DNA from: Actinomadura sp. DC4
Lineage (GTDB): Bacteria; Actinomycetota; Actinomycetes; Streptosporangiales; Streptosporangiaceae
Length of the DNA: 64,000 nucleotides
Assembly (NCBI RefSeq): GCF_030406325.1
Contig: NZ_JAUEQY010000006.1
Coordinates: 341,862 to 405,861 of the forward strand
Direction of reading: 5' to 3'
How positions within the stretch are numbered: position 1 is the stretch's first letter; each line of letters starts with the position of its first letter. The notes beneath the pieces are model-generated. The model saw nothing but the letters and a program-made list of their open reading frames with translations. It was not told where the DNA came from and ran no database searches. The position numbers and the translations under genes are program-made. Below are positions 42,019 to 51,107 of this stretch, piece after piece.

Positions 42019-42857
42019 ACGCGCGCAGGCTCCGCAAGATCGCGCTGAACACGGCGGGCATCGCGGTCTTCGTCGTCTCGGCCTTCCCGGTCTTCTGGAT
42101 GATCTCCACGGCGTTCAAGCCGAACCAGGAGATCTTCAGCTCGACCCCGCATCCGGTCCCGTTCCACCCGACGCTGCACCACTTCGACTACGTGATCAAC
42201 GGCGGCATCGCCGGGGTCCCGTTCTGGCACTACTTCGTCAACAGCCTGGCCGTGGCCCTGGGCACCGTCGTCGTGTCCGGGCTGCTCGCGCTGCTCGCGG
42301 CCGTCGCGGTGGCGAGGTTCCGCTTCCGGTTCCGTACGACGTTCCTGGTCCTGCTGCTGGTCGTGCAGATGGTGCCGGCCGAGGCCCTGGTCATCCCGAT
42401 GTTCGTCGACCTCAGGCACCTGGGCCTGCTGAACAGCCTCGTCGGGCTCACCGCCGTGTACGTGGGGTTCGCGCTGCCGTTCGGCACCTGGATGCTGCGC
42501 GGGTTCGTCGCGGCGGTGCCCAAGGACCTGGAGGACGCCGCCGCGATCGACGGCGCCGGGCCGATCCGGATCTTCTTCCGGATCCTCCTGCCGCTCGTCG
42601 CGCCCGGCCTGGTGGCGACGAGCATCTTCTCCTTCATCACGGCCTGGAACGAGCTGATCTTCGCGTACACGTTCCTCAAGGACCAGGACAAGGCCACGTT
42701 GCCGATCATGTTGCAGTTCTTCTTCGGGCGCTCCGGCAACGACTGGGGCCCGATCATGGCCGCATCCACGCTGCTCACCCTCCCGGTCATCGCCTTCTTC
42801 CTCCTCGTCCAGCGCCGCATGGTCTCCGGCCTGGTCGCGGGGGCGGTGAAGGGATGA
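42015..42857 (+). CDS. Sugar ABC transporter permease (MalG/UgpE type)
   Basis: 280 residues, with six membrane helices. The EAA loop reads DLEDAAAIDGAGPIRIFFRI then LLPLVAPGLV. It forms the second half of the membrane channel with the previous gene. Start and stop are fixed by overlap with the first permease and by the following GH3 gene 76 bases downstream. Confidence 0.93.
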   Translation: MNARRLRKIALNTAGIAVFVVSAFPVFWMISTAFKPNQEIFSSTPHPVPFHPTLHHFDYVINGGIAGVPFWHYFVNSLAVALGTVVVSGLLALLAAVAVARFRFRFRTTFLVLLLVVQMVPAEALVIPMFVDLRHLGLLNSLVGLTAVYVGFALPFGTWMLRGFVAAVPKDLEDAAAIDGAGPIRIFFRILLPLVAPGLVATSIFSFITAWNELIFAYTFLKDQDKATLPIMLQFFFGRSGNDWGPIMAASTLLTLPVIAFFLLVQRRMVSGLVAGAVKG

Positions 42858-42933
42858 CCGGCCCCTGGGCTCCGGGCGATCCCCGGGCAGCACGTAAGCG
42901 ATCAACGCCGAGCAGAGACCAGGTGAGACACCG

Positions 42934-44415
42934 ATGACCGACCCATCCCTCGAACGGCTTGTGAACGCGACTCTGCTCGTGCCGTTCCCGGGCGCCGCGG
43001 CCCCCCGCTGGGTCCTGGAGGGGCTCGAACGGGGCGTCAGCGGCGTCACCCTCTTCGCCATCAACGGCAACGTCCCGGGCACCGGCCAGCTCACCGCGCT
43101 CACCGCGGAGCTGCGCGCGGTGTCGGAGGCGCTCGTCTCGATCGACGAGGAGGGCGGTGACGTCACGCGGCTGGCCCACGAGACCGGCAGCCCCTACCCG
43201 GGCAGCGCCGCCCTCGGCGCCCTCGACGATCCCGGTACGACGTGGCGGGTGCACCGCTCGCTCGGCGCCGAGCTGCGCGGCGCGGGGGTGAACCTGGACT
43301 TCGCGCCGTCCGCCGACGTGAACACCGCCGAGGACAACCCGATCATCGGCACGCGGGCGTTCGGCTCGGACCCCGAGCTGGTCGCGCGGCACATCACCGC
43401 GGCGGTGAACGGGCTCCAGGAGGCCGGCGTCGCCGCCTGCGCGAAGCACTTCCCCGGCCACGGCGCGACCTCTCAGGACTCCCACCTGGAGGTCCCGCTG
43501 GTCGACGCCGACCTGGCGCTGCTCGAACGCCGGGAGATGGTGCCGTTCCGCGCCGCCATCGCGGCCGGAGTGCAGTCGATCATGACGGCCCACATCCGTG
43601 TGCCGGCGCTCACGGGGGCGGCGCCGGCCACGCTGTCAGAGGCGGCGATCACCGGTCTCCTGCGGGGCACGCTCGGGTACGACGGGGTGGTCGTGACCGA
43701 CGCGCTCGACATGCGCGCGGCGAGCGGCGCCATGGGCATCCCCGAGGCGGCCGTACGCGCCTTGTCCGCCGGCGCCGACCTGCTCTGCCTCGGCTCGAAG
43801 GAGTACGAGGACAGCGTGCGCGCCATCCGCGAGCGGATCATCGAGGCGGTTCGCGAGGGACGGCTGCCCGCCGAGCGGCTCGAACGGTCCGCGGAGCGCG
43901 TGGCCCGGCTCAAGGCGTGGCTCGCCGTACCGCGGACGGCCGAGGTCGACCGCGCGGTCGGGCTGGAGGCGGCGCGCCGGGCGGTCCGTGTCACCGGTTC
44001 GCCGTCCGTGTCCGCCACGCCGGTCGTGCTGGAGCTGCAGGCGCCGTCCAACATCGCGGTCGGGCCGGTGCCCTGGGGGTTCTCGCCGTGGGCGCCGGAC
44101 GCGGTGCCGGTCGACGCCGAGACCGCCGACCCCGCCGGGCTCCTGCGTCGCGCCGCCGGGAAACCCCTGGTCATCGTCGTACGGGACGCCCACCGCTACC
44201 CCGATCACCAGGACCTCGTAGACGCGCTGCTGGCCGTACGGCCCGACGCCGTCCTCGTCGAGATGGGACTGCCGGTCTGGCGTCCGGCGGCCTCCGCGTA
44301 CGTCGCGACCTACGGTGCGACCCGCGCGAACGCCCGCGCCGCCGCGGAGATCCTCGGCCTGATCGGAGAAGAATCGGAGGCCGGTGGCACGATCACGTCA
44401 TCCGAGGCGGGATAA
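42934..44415 (+). CDS. GH3 beta-N-acetylglucosaminidase (NagZ-like)
   Basis: 493 residues. The NagZ-type catalytic loop is complete: CAKHFPGHGATSQDSH with its Asp-His dyad, and VVVTDALDMRAASG carries the nucleophile aspartate. GH3 N-acetylglucosaminidases release GlcNAc from chitooligosaccharides or muropeptides; the absence of a signal peptide places it in the cytoplasm, where imported sugar would be cut. About 150 residues follow the catalytic domain and form a second domain not found in E. coli NagZ. It closes the ROK-regulated operon; an Rrf2 gene follows eight bases later. Confidence 0.93.
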   Translation: MTDPSLERLVNATLLVPFPGAAAPRWVLEGLERGVSGVTLFAINGNVPGTGQLTALTAELRAVSEALVSIDEEGGDVTRLAHETGSPYPGSAALGALDDPGTTWRVHRSLGAELRGAGVNLDFAPSADVNTAEDNPIIGTRAFGSDPELVARHITAAVNGLQEAGVAACAKHFPGHGATSQDSHLEVPLVDADLALLERREMVPFRAAIAAGVQSIMTAHIRVPALTGAAPATLSEAAITGLLRGTLGYDGVVVTDALDMRAASGAMGIPEAAVRALSAGADLLCLGSKEYEDSVRAIRERIIEAVREGRLPAERLERSAERVARLKAWLAVPRTAEVDRAVGLEAARRAVRVTGSPSVSATPVVLELQAPSNIAVGPVPWGFSPWAPDAVPVDAETADPAGLLRRAAGKPLVIVVRDAHRYPDHQDLVDALLAVRPDAVLVEMGLPVWRPAASAYVATYGATRANARAAAEILGLIGEESEAGGTITSSEAG

Positions 44416-44422
44416 TCAACCC

Positions 44423-44890
44423 ATGAGACTGTCCGCCCGGGTCGACTACGCACTTCGCGCCGCCGCCGAGTTGGCCGTTGGTGGCGATCGTCCCATCACG
44501 GCGGTCCAGCTCGCCGAGGCCCAGCAGATCCCGCCGAAGTTCCTGGAGAACATCCTCAGCCAGCTGCGCCGCTCCGGCCTGATCCGGAGCCAGCGCGGCC
44601 CTGAGGGCGGCTACTGGCTGGCCCGCCCGGCATCGGAGATCTTCCTGGCCGACGTCATCCGGGCGATCGACGGGCCTCTCGTCGGCGTCCGCGGCGAGCG
44701 GCCGGAGGACCTGGGTTACTCCGGGCCGGCCAAGTCCCTGCAACTGGTCTGGATCGCGCTGCGCGCCAGTGAGCGGTTCATCCTGGAGCAGGTCAGCCTG
44801 GCCGACGTCGCCTCCGGCGAACTGCCCCCCAGCGTGCAGGTGCTGACCGAGGACCCCGCGGCCTGGGACTCCCCCGCGTTCCGCACATGA
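44423..44890 (+). CDS. Rrf2 family regulator without iron-sulfur cysteines
   Basis: 155 residues. MRLSARVDYALRAAAELAVG is the standard Rrf2 start, and PPKFLENILSQLRRSGLIRS with RGPEGGYWLARP completes the winged helix. There are no cysteines at all, so it cannot bind the Fe-S cluster of IscR or NsrR; it must sense something else or act with a partner. It follows the GH3 gene by eight bases and precedes the glycosylase gene by four, so it may be transcribed with either. Confidence 0.88.
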   Translation: MRLSARVDYALRAAAELAVGGDRPITAVQLAEAQQIPPKFLENILSQLRRSGLIRSQRGPEGGYWLARPASEIFLADVIRAIDGPLVGVRGERPEDLGYSGPAKSLQLVWIALRASERFILEQVSLADVASGELPPSVQVLTEDPAAWDSPAFRT

Positions 44891-44893
44891 GCG

Positions 44894-45673
44894 ATGCCCG
44901 AGGGTGACGTCGTCTGGGCGGCCGCGCGCCGCCTGAACGACGCGCTCGCCGGGCGTGTCCTCACCCGCAGCGACTTCCGGGTGCCGCGTGCCGCCACCGC
45001 CGACCTGACCGGCCGGGCCGTACGCGAGGTGGTCCCGCGTGGCAAACACATGCTGACCCGGGTCGACGGCGACGTCACCGTGCACACGCACCTGCGCATG
45101 GAGGGCAGCTGGCGCATCTCGCGGGCGAGCGCGCCGCTCCCCCGTAGCCACAAGATCCGGCTCGTACTGGCCAACGCCGAATGGCAGGCCGTCGGCTACT
45201 CCCTGGGCGTCGTGGAGATCGTCCGTACCTCTCAGGAGAGCCGCGTGGTCGGCCATCTCGGCCCCGACCTGCTCGGGCCCGGCTGGGACCCCGCGGAGGC
45301 GCTCCGGCGGCTGCGCGAGACGCCGGAACGGCCGATCGGCGAGGCCCTGCTCGACCAGACCCTCCTGGCGGGCATCGGCAACTACTACAAGGCCGAGACG
45401 CTCTTCCTGCGCGGCGTCGACCCCTGGCGCCCCGTCGGCGAGGTCGCCGACCTGGACGCGCTCGTCGAACTCGCCCGGTCGCTCCTGGACGCGAACAAGG
45501 AACGCGTCGACCAGAGCACCACGGGCTCGCGTCGTCCCGGCGAGACGGCCTGGGTGTACGGGCGGCACGTCTGCCGGCGTTGCGGAGGCCGAATCAGCCG
45601 CGCCGACCAGGGCGGGCAGACCCAGGAACGTGTCACCTTCTGGTGCCCGGCCTGCCAGCCCCGCGGATCGTAG
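44894..45673 (+). CDS. Fpg/Nei family DNA glycosylase
   Basis: 259 residues. The family start MPEGDVVWAAAR places the catalytic Pro and Glu at residues 2 and 3. The H2TH region is LLDQTLLAGIGNYYKAETLF, and a C-terminal zinc finger has CRRCGGR and CPACQ. It excises oxidised bases and cuts at abasic sites. The PEGD start and the overall pattern fit the actinobacterial Nei2-type endonuclease VIII rather than Fpg. It ends three bases from the convergent dps stop. Confidence 0.92.
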   Translation: MPEGDVVWAAARRLNDALAGRVLTRSDFRVPRAATADLTGRAVREVVPRGKHMLTRVDGDVTVHTHLRMEGSWRISRASAPLPRSHKIRLVLANAEWQAVGYSLGVVEIVRTSQESRVVGHLGPDLLGPGWDPAEALRRLRETPERPIGEALLDQTLLAGIGNYYKAETLFLRGVDPWRPVGEVADLDALVELARSLLDANKERVDQSTTGSRRPGETAWVYGRHVCRRCGGRISRADQGGQTQERVTFWCPACQPRGS

Positions 45674-45676
45674 AAC

Positions 45677-46144
45677 TCAGCGCTGGACCGCGAACATCCA
45701 GTGCTGCTTGTCGATGTCCTGCGCCGCCGCGATCAGCAGATCCTGGGTGACCGGGTCGGTGTCCTCGGTGGTCTCGATGTGGTCGCGGAAGCGCCGGCTC
45801 ACATCCGCCAGCATGTCCGTCACGGCGGCGACCACCTTGTCGTCGGGCAGGTCGCCGGTCTCGAGCTGGTGCAGCTTGCTGTGCTCGGCGACCGTACGCG
45901 CCCGGCCGTCCGGGTTGACGCCGATCGCGGCCGCCCTTTCGGCCACCTCGTCCGCGTGCTCACGCGCGAGGTCGACGACCTCGTCGAGCTGGAGGTGAAT
46001 GGAGCGGAAGTTGCGGCCGGTGAGATTCCAGTGTGCCTGCTTGGCCAGCAGGTGCAGATCGATCAGATCTACCAGCGCCTCCTGCAACACCGTCCCGGTC
46101 GCCTTGCGCGCGTCGTCGGTGAGCGAAGTCTTGACCATCGTCAT
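45677..46144 (-). CDS. Dps family ferroxidase / DNA protection protein
   Basis: 155 residues. The ferroxidase-site residues are visible in KQAHWNLTGRNFRSIHLQLD and LAREHADEVAERAAAIG. Dps assembles into 12-subunit shells that store iron and shield DNA under oxidative or starvation stress. AAAGGAG lies nine bases before the ATG at 46144. A second in-frame ATG six bases on is possible. Its place next to a base-excision glycosylase fits a DNA-protection neighbourhood. Confidence 0.94.
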   Translation of the reverse strand: MTMVKTSLTDDARKATGTVLQEALVDLIDLHLLAKQAHWNLTGRNFRSIHLQLDEVVDLAREHADEVAERAAAIGVNPDGRARTVAEHSKLHQLETGDLPDDKVVAAVTDMLADVSRRFRDHIETTEDTDPVTQDLLIAAAQDIDKQHWMFAVQR

Positions 46145-46249
46145 CGCCAGGTCTCCTTTCGAGGGTGATGAGCTCGCTACTGGCCAAAATTCCCCTCAAG
46201 GAAGCGGATAAGCGTGATCCGGGTAACGTAAACCGCAGGTCAAACGCAG

Positions 46250-46285
46250 AATGCCCCGCCTGCGGGGTTCCGCGGGCGAGGCATT
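46250..46285 (-). terminator. Terminator downstream of the ClgR-like gene
   Basis: AATGCC at 46250-46255 pairs with GGCATT at 46280-46285, and an inner stem of CGCC/GGCG and CGG/CCG closes a short loop. It is 28 bases after the stop of the minus-strand regulator gene and before dps. Confidence 0.7.
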
Positions 46286-46313
46286 CGCGAGGTGCCGTGG
46301 GCGGGCCTCGGAC

Positions 46314-46682
46314 TCAGGCGGCCACCATGTCGGCGCGAAGTGCGCTCTCGATCGTCTCCGGAGTCGCCGGGATGCTGTCGGCGGAGATGCGCTCTCCGTC
46401 GAGGCGCTCGTGCTGCGGCGCTCCCGCCATCACCGGCTCCTGCTGCAGCTCGGCCAGCGCGAGCTGGTCGGAGACGTCGCGCAGGACGTGTGAGAGGGGG
46501 ACCCCGAGCGCTTTGCATATCGAGGCGAGCAGCTCAGAGGAGGCCTCTTTCTGCCCACGCTCGACCTCGGACAGATAACCGAGCGACACTCTCGCCGCCG
46601 CCGAAACCTCCCGGAGGGTACGGCCTTGGCGCAGCCGCAGCTGCCGGAGTACGTCGCCGAGCAGCTGACGAAGCAGGACCAT
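46314..46682 (-). CDS. clgR: ClgR-like XRE family regulator
   Basis: 122 residues. The helix-turn-helix ([20 protein letters not shown] then [20 protein letters not shown]) is the ClgR/PopR pattern. ClgR activates clp protease genes, lon and repair functions in actinobacteria and is itself a Clp substrate. The C-terminus ends ADMVAA, consistent with a C-terminal degron of the Ala-Ala type. Its position beside cinA and pgsA matches Streptomyces and mycobacteria. The ATG at 46682 is preceded by GGAGGGAGCGAG. Confidence 0.88.
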   Translation of the reverse strand: MVLLRQLLGDVLRQLRLRQGRTLREVSAAARVSLGYLSEVERGQKEASSELLASICKALGVPLSHVLRDVSDQLALAELQQEPVMAGAPQHERLDGERISADSIPATPETIESALRADMVAA

Positions 46683-46769
46683 GTCTCGCTCCCTCCGATG
46701 AGTCCTGACCGTTCTTGTGGTTCCACCGTACCTGTCTTGACGAGGCAGGTGGCAGACCGAAGCTTTCGT

Positions 46770-46787
46770 GTTCGCTTCCGACGTAAC
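46770..46787. promoter_or_regulatory. Candidate ClgR-box upstream of the clgR-like gene
   Basis: On the minus strand, GTTACGTCGGAAGCGAAC resembles the described ClgR consensus (W-N-N-W-CGC-Y-N-A-N-R-GCG-W-W-S) apart from about three mismatches, in the two central arms. It is 88 to 105 bases before the start codon and partly overlaps the end of cinA's 46795 stop neighbourhood. Autoregulation is known for this family; this site is only a match by eye. Confidence 0.35.
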
Positions 46788-46794
46788 GCTGTAA

Positions 46795-48075
46795 TCACCC
46801 TGCTTCTTCCCGATCTTCCGCCCAGCCGGGCCACGGATCGTCCGTCTCGAGTCCGAGCAGGACACGCCGTAGCAGGTCAAGGGCATGAACGACGGTCATC
46901 TGGCGGACCGCGACGCGGGCGCGGGCACCGTCGGCGGGCACGGGAAGACCTGGAGAACGCGTCGTGGCGCCCCCGCCGGATTCGGCCACGGCGACATGAA
47001 CGGTACCCACGGGATAGCCATCCTGGGGCTCCGGACCGGCCACACCGGTCACCGCGAGGCCGTAGGAGGCCCCCAGACGTTCGCGTACGCCACGTGCCAT
47101 CGCGGCGGCCACTTCGGGATGGACGGCGCCGTGCGCGGCCAGGAGATCGTCCGGAACGCCCAGGAGTGTGTGCTTGAGCGGCGTGGCGTAGGCGATCACA
47201 CCGCCCGCGAACGTCGCGGACGAACCCGGCATCGCGGTCAGCTCTCCACCGAGCAGGCCGCCGGTGAGCGACTCGGCCACCGCCACGGTCGCGTTCCGGT
47301 CGGCCAGCAGCCCGTGCACGACCCGGTCGAGGCTCAGCTCGCCCTCGCCGTAGCAGGCCGAGCCCAGGAGCTCACGCGCCGTCTCCCGCGCCTCGGCCAG
47401 CAGGCCGGCCCCCTCCGCCTCGATCCGTACGCGGACCTCGGCGGGCGAGGCGTAGTAGGCGAGCTTGACCCCCTCCATCGCCTCGACCGGCGCGAGCCGG
47501 TGGGCGACCACCGACTCCCAGACCGTCGCGGTGTGCAGCACGCAGGCGCAGACCCTGTCTCCGCGCAGCTCGGGGACCACCGACTCGTCGGTGATGGCCC
47601 GCATCTCCGAGGGCACGCCCGGCAGCGCGTACACCACGCCGTCCGGCAGGGTGAGCCGCAGCCCGGGCGCGCTCCCGGCCGGGTTGGGCAGCAGCGTCGC
47701 GCCCTCGGGCACGTCGGCCATGCGCAGGGCGTCCGGGCGCAGCGGCACGCTCCGCTCGGCGGCCCGTTCGCGGAGCCGGCGCTCGACCTCCGGGTCGCGC
47801 AGCAGACCCACGCCGGCCGCCTGGGCCAGCGCCTCACGCGTCATGTCATCGGAGGTGGGCCCGAGGCCCCCGGTCACGATCACCACGTCGGCACGCCGCA
47901 GGGCGTCGTGCAGCGCGCCGACCATGACGTCGAGCTCGTCGGGGACGACCGCACCGCGCGTGACCTCGACACCCGCCTCGGTCAGCCGCCGCCCCAGCCA
48001 GGTGGCATTGCCGTTGACGGTGTCGCCGCGCAGCAGCTCGTCACCGACCGTCAGAAGTTCGACCCGCACGCCCAT
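46795..48075 (-). CDS. cinA: CinA family protein (molybdopterin-binding domain plus nicotinamide-nucleotide amidase)
   Basis: 426 residues. The N-terminal molybdopterin-type domain reads [19 protein letters not shown] and [20 protein letters not shown], and the C-terminal PncC domain [20 protein letters not shown] with [20 protein letters not shown]. The full protein cleans up oxidised pyridine nucleotides and hydrolyses NMN. The ATG at 48075 lies inside the end of pgsA by 35 bases. In Streptomyces and mycobacteria cinA and pgsA are also coupled. Confidence 0.94.
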   Translation of the reverse strand: MGVRVELLTVGDELLRGDTVNGNATWLGRRLTEAGVEVTRGAVVPDELDVMVGALHDALRRADVVIVTGGLGPTSDDMTREALAQAAGVGLLRDPEVERRLRERAAERSVPLRPDALRMADVPEGATLLPNPAGSAPGLRLTLPDGVVYALPGVPSEMRAITDESVVPELRGDRVCACVLHTATVWESVVAHRLAPVEAMEGVKLAYYASPAEVRVRIEAEGAGLLAEARETARELLGSACYGEGELSLDRVVHGLLADRNATVAVAESLTGGLLGGELTAMPGSSATFAGGVIAYATPLKHTLLGVPDDLLAAHGAVHPEVAAAMARGVRERLGASYGLAVTGVAGPEPQDGYPVGTVHVAVAESGGGATTRSPGLPVPADGARARVAVRQMTVVHALDLLRRVLLGLETDDPWPGWAEDREEAG

Positions 48076-48664
48076 CCGCCCACAGCCTCCACGCCTTGAG
48101 GACATAGTCCAGTCCGGTCACGACCGTGACGACCAGGGCGGCGCCCATCGTCACCCAGCGCAGGGGATCGATCGGGCCGGGCATCACGTAGAACCCGATG
48201 GCGATCACCTGGAGCATGGTCTTGAGTTTGCCGCCGCGGCTCGCCGCGATCACGCCGTACCGGATCACCACGAACCGCAGCAGAGTGATGCCGATCTCGC
48301 GGACCAGGATCACGACCGTGACCCACCACCACAGGTCGCCGAGCAGCGACAGGCCGACCAGGGCGGACCCGGTCAGCGCCTTGTCGGCGATCGGGTCGGC
48401 GATCTTGCCGAAGTCGGTGACGAGGTTGCGGCTGCGGGCGAGCTGCCCGTCGACGCGGTCGGTGAAGGAGGCCACCCCGAACACCAGGAGGGCCGCGATC
48501 CGCCACCCCGTCCCGTCGGTGAACAGCAGCCACAGGAAGACCGGGACGAGCAGGAGACGTACGACGGTCAGCAGGTTGGCGATGTTGAGCAGCCCGGCCT
48601 GCGCCACGGCAGGGGTCGCGATGGGATCACCGCTCGCCGGGATGGGTTCGCCCTCGGCGGTCAC
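48041..48664 (-). CDS. pgsA: CDP-diacylglycerol-glycerol-3-phosphate 3-phosphatidyltransferase
   Basis: 207 residues with the CDP-alcohol phosphotransferase motif D-x3-DG-x2-AR-x8-G-x3-D-x3-D (in [20 protein letters not shown] followed by ADPIADK), and about six membrane helices. It makes phosphatidylglycerol phosphate in the cell membrane. The family spacing fits phosphatidylglycerophosphate synthase rather than the inositol enzyme, based on the cinA/rimO context. The GTG at 48664 overlaps the rimO stop, GTGA. Confidence 0.92.
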   Translation of the reverse strand: MTAEGEPIPASGDPIATPAVAQAGLLNIANLLTVVRLLLVPVFLWLLFTDGTGWRIAALLVFGVASFTDRVDGQLARSRNLVTDFGKIADPIADKALTGSALVGLSLLGDLWWWVTVVILVREIGITLLRFVVIRYGVIAASRGGKLKTMLQVIAIGFYVMPGPIDPLRWVTMGAALVVTVVTGLDYVLKAWRLWADGRAGRTSDGR

Positions 48665-50085
48665 CGCTCGTCCACGACGGCGAGCAGGTCGACCCCCATC
48701 GACTCCACGACGCGGGCCGAGACGAACGCGCCGACCGGCGCGTCGCCCTTGAGGGTCACGATGCCGTCGATCTCCGGCGCCTGGTGGGCAGCGCGGCCCT
48801 CCCCCGGCTCCTCCACGAGGACCTCGACCGTGGAGCCCAGGCGTTCTTCGGCGCGCTGCGCGGTGAGCTCCTCGGCGAGCACGGACAGGTCGGCGACCCG
48901 GGCGGCCACCTCCTCGGCGTCGAGCTTGCCGTCGAAGCCCGCCGCCTCGGTGCCCTCCTCGTCGGAGTAGCCGAACACGCCGATCGCGTCGAGCCGGGCC
49001 GCGGTGAGGAAGCCGGCCAGTTCCTCGACGTCCTCCTCGGTCTCCCCGGGAAAGCCCACGATGAAGTTGGACCGTACGCCGGCCTCGGGCGCGAGGGCGC
49101 GCGCCTGCTCCAGCAGGCCGAGGAAGCGCTCGGTGTCGCCGAACCTGCGCATCCGGCGCAGCAGCGGCCCGCTGGAGTGCTGGAAGGACAGGTCGAAGTA
49201 GGGCGCCACGCCGGGCGTGGCGGCGATGGCCTCGATCAGGCCGGGCCGCAGCTCGGCGGGCTGGAGGTAGCTCACCCGCACCCGCTCGATGCCCTCCACC
49301 GCCGCGAGCTCGGGCAGCATGGTCTCCAGGAGCCGCAGGTCGCCCAGGTCCTTGCCGTACGAGGTGGAGTTCTCGCTGACGAGGATGATCTCCCGGACGC
49401 CCTGGCCGGCCAGCCAGCGCGCCTCGTCGAGCACCTCGTGCGGCCGCCGCGAGACGTACGCGCCGCGGAACGCCGGGATCGCGCAGAACGTGCAGCGCCG
49501 GTCGCAGCCGGAGGCCAGCTTGAGCGGCGCCGCCGGCCCGCCGCCGAGCCGGCGGCGCAGCACGCGCGGGCCGGACGCGGGCGCGATGCCCTCGGGGAGG
49601 TCGGGCGCCGAGCCGTGGCCGGGCACGTGCACGTGGGCGCCGGTCCGCTCGGCCGGGCTGAGCGGCAGCAGCTTGCGGCGGTCCTGCGGGGCGTGGGAGC
49701 GGTGCCCCCGGCCGGCCAGGACGTCGTCGAGCCGGTCGCCGATGGAGGAGTAGTCATCGAAGCTCAGGACCGCGTCGGCCTCGGGCAGCGACTCGGCCAG
49801 CTCCGAGCCGTACCGCTCGGCGAGGCAGCCGGCGGCCACGACCTTGGCGCCCGAGTCGGAGGCGGCCAGGAGCGTGTCGATGGAGTCCTTTTTGGCGGCG
49901 TCGATGAAACCACAGGTGTTGACGAGGACGACCGAGGCGTCTCCGGACTCGTCGAGCGTCCAGCCGGCACCTTCGAGCCGGGCCGCGAGCTCCTCGGAGT
50001 CGACCTCGTTGCGCGCGCACCCGAGGGTGACGAGCGAGACGGAACGGCGGTCCGCCGGCGTTGCGGAGTGGTCGGCGGCGGTCAC
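48661..50085 (-). CDS. rimO: Ribosomal protein S12 methylthiotransferase
   Basis: 474 residues. The N-terminal cluster site shows [36 protein letters not shown] and [10 protein letters not shown], and the radical-SAM motif is [25 protein letters not shown] domain is at the end. It methylthiolates Asp of ribosomal protein S12. A Gly/His/Pro-rich insert of about 50 residues lies before the radical-SAM motif ([14 protein letters not shown]). The GTG at 50085 is preferred because GGGGAG lies eight bases before it. Confidence 0.95.
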   Translation of the reverse strand: MTAADHSATPADRRSVSLVTLGCARNEVDSEELAARLEGAGWTLDESGDASVVLVNTCGFIDAAKKDSIDTLLAASDSGAKVVAAGCLAERYGSELAESLPEADAVLSFDDYSSIGDRLDDVLAGRGHRSHAPQDRRKLLPLSPAERTGAHVHVPGHGSAPDLPEGIAPASGPRVLRRRLGGGPAAPLKLASGCDRRCTFCAIPAFRGAYVSRRPHEVLDEARWLAGQGVREIILVSENSTSYGKDLGDLRLLETMLPELAAVEGIERVRVSYLQPAELRPGLIEAIAATPGVAPYFDLSFQHSSGPLLRRMRRFGDTERFLGLLEQARALAPEAGVRSNFIVGFPGETEEDVEELAGFLTAARLDAIGVFGYSDEEGTEAAGFDGKLDAEEVAARVADLSVLAEELTAQRAEERLGSTVEVLVEEPGEGRAAHQAPEIDGIVTLKGDAPVGAFVSARVVESMGVDLLAVVDER

Positions 50086-50173
50086 GCGGAGCGCTCCCCT
50101 CGCGCGGGGCACGGCTCAGTACGGCGGGTGGGCATGCCCCATACGGTACTGGCCCGGGCGAGGAGGCCGGCGG

Positions 50174-50902
50174 TCAGCCTTTGAGCGGATCGTGCGGGCC
50201 GTAGCTGAGACGGATCACCTGTCCCGTCTCCCCAGGTGAGCCGATGTCCTTGCCGTTGACCGTCACGTGGACGCCGCCGCCGTTGCCGATGAGGAGCCGG
50301 ATGCGCTTCTTGGACTTCCACTGCTCGGTCTGCCCGGCGCGGATGATCCCGCTGAAGAGCTGCTTGCCCTTGGCGTCACGGACGTTGAGCCAGCTCGCGC
50401 GCTTGGCCTTGACACGGACCGTGACGTCCTTGCGCGGCGCCGGCACCGCGGCGGCGCTGGGCGAGGGCGCGGGCCGGGCGGTCGCGGGTGCCGCGGCGCG
50501 GCGTACGGAACGGTGCTCGTCGTGGCCGGTCGCCACCCGGACGATGCCGTAGACGGCGACGAGGACGAGCGCCACGATCATGGCGGCGCTCCAGTTGGGC
50601 GCGCGTCTTTCCCGGAAACGGACCGGGGTCTCCGGTTCGAACGCCTGCCGCGCCGGGATCGCCTGCGGCGAACCGCCGTGCGCGTCGTCGTACTCGCCGA
50701 TGAGTGGTTCGGGGTCGATCCCGGCCACCCGCGCGATGCTGCGGATGTGCCCGCGCGCGTAGAAGTTTCCGCCGCACAGTGAGTAGTCGTCGCGTTCGAT
50801 GGCCTTGATCACGGTCTCGCGGATCCGGGTGCGGCCGGACACCTGTGTGACGGTGAGACCGGCCTCTTTGCGTGCCTTCGCGAGGGTGCCACCGATCGTC
50901 AC
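50174..50902 (-). CDS. RodZ-like protein: HTH, one membrane helix, DUF4115
   Basis: 242 residues. A cytoplasmic HTH_25 domain comes first (TIGGTLAKARKEAGLTVTQV, then NFYARGHIRSIARVAGI), then a single membrane helix (AAMIVALVLVAVYGIVRVA), an Ala/Pro-rich spacer and a beta-rich DUF4115 domain outside. This is the RodZ architecture; RodZ links MreB to the envelope, though in actinobacteria the role is less clear. The GTG at 50902 has a GGAGG site five bases before it. It lies between rimO and ftsK as in mycobacteria. Confidence 0.88.
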   Translation of the reverse strand: MTIGGTLAKARKEAGLTVTQVSGRTRIRETVIKAIERDDYSLCGGNFYARGHIRSIARVAGIDPEPLIGEYDDAHGGSPQAIPARQAFEPETPVRFRERRAPNWSAAMIVALVLVAVYGIVRVATGHDEHRSVRRAAAPATARPAPSPSAAAVPAPRKDVTVRVKAKRASWLNVRDAKGKQLFSGIIRAGQTEQWKSKKRIRLLIGNGGGVHVTVNGKDIGSPGETGQVIRLSYGPHDPLKG

Positions 50903-51107
50903 GGCACCTCCTTCGTCGGCACCGTGCAGCAGGTGCTGTGTGCGGGTTCCCTCGCTACGCTCGGTCACAGCGCCTCCCGGAACCTCGTGGCGTCGAACAC
51001 GTGCGACGCCGCCCGCCTCGTCTTCACTTCCGCGCTGAGTTTACGAAGGGCGATCGTGAGAAGCGACGTGCAACGCTGTATATGTCAGCTACCCAAGATC
51101 TCCGTCG

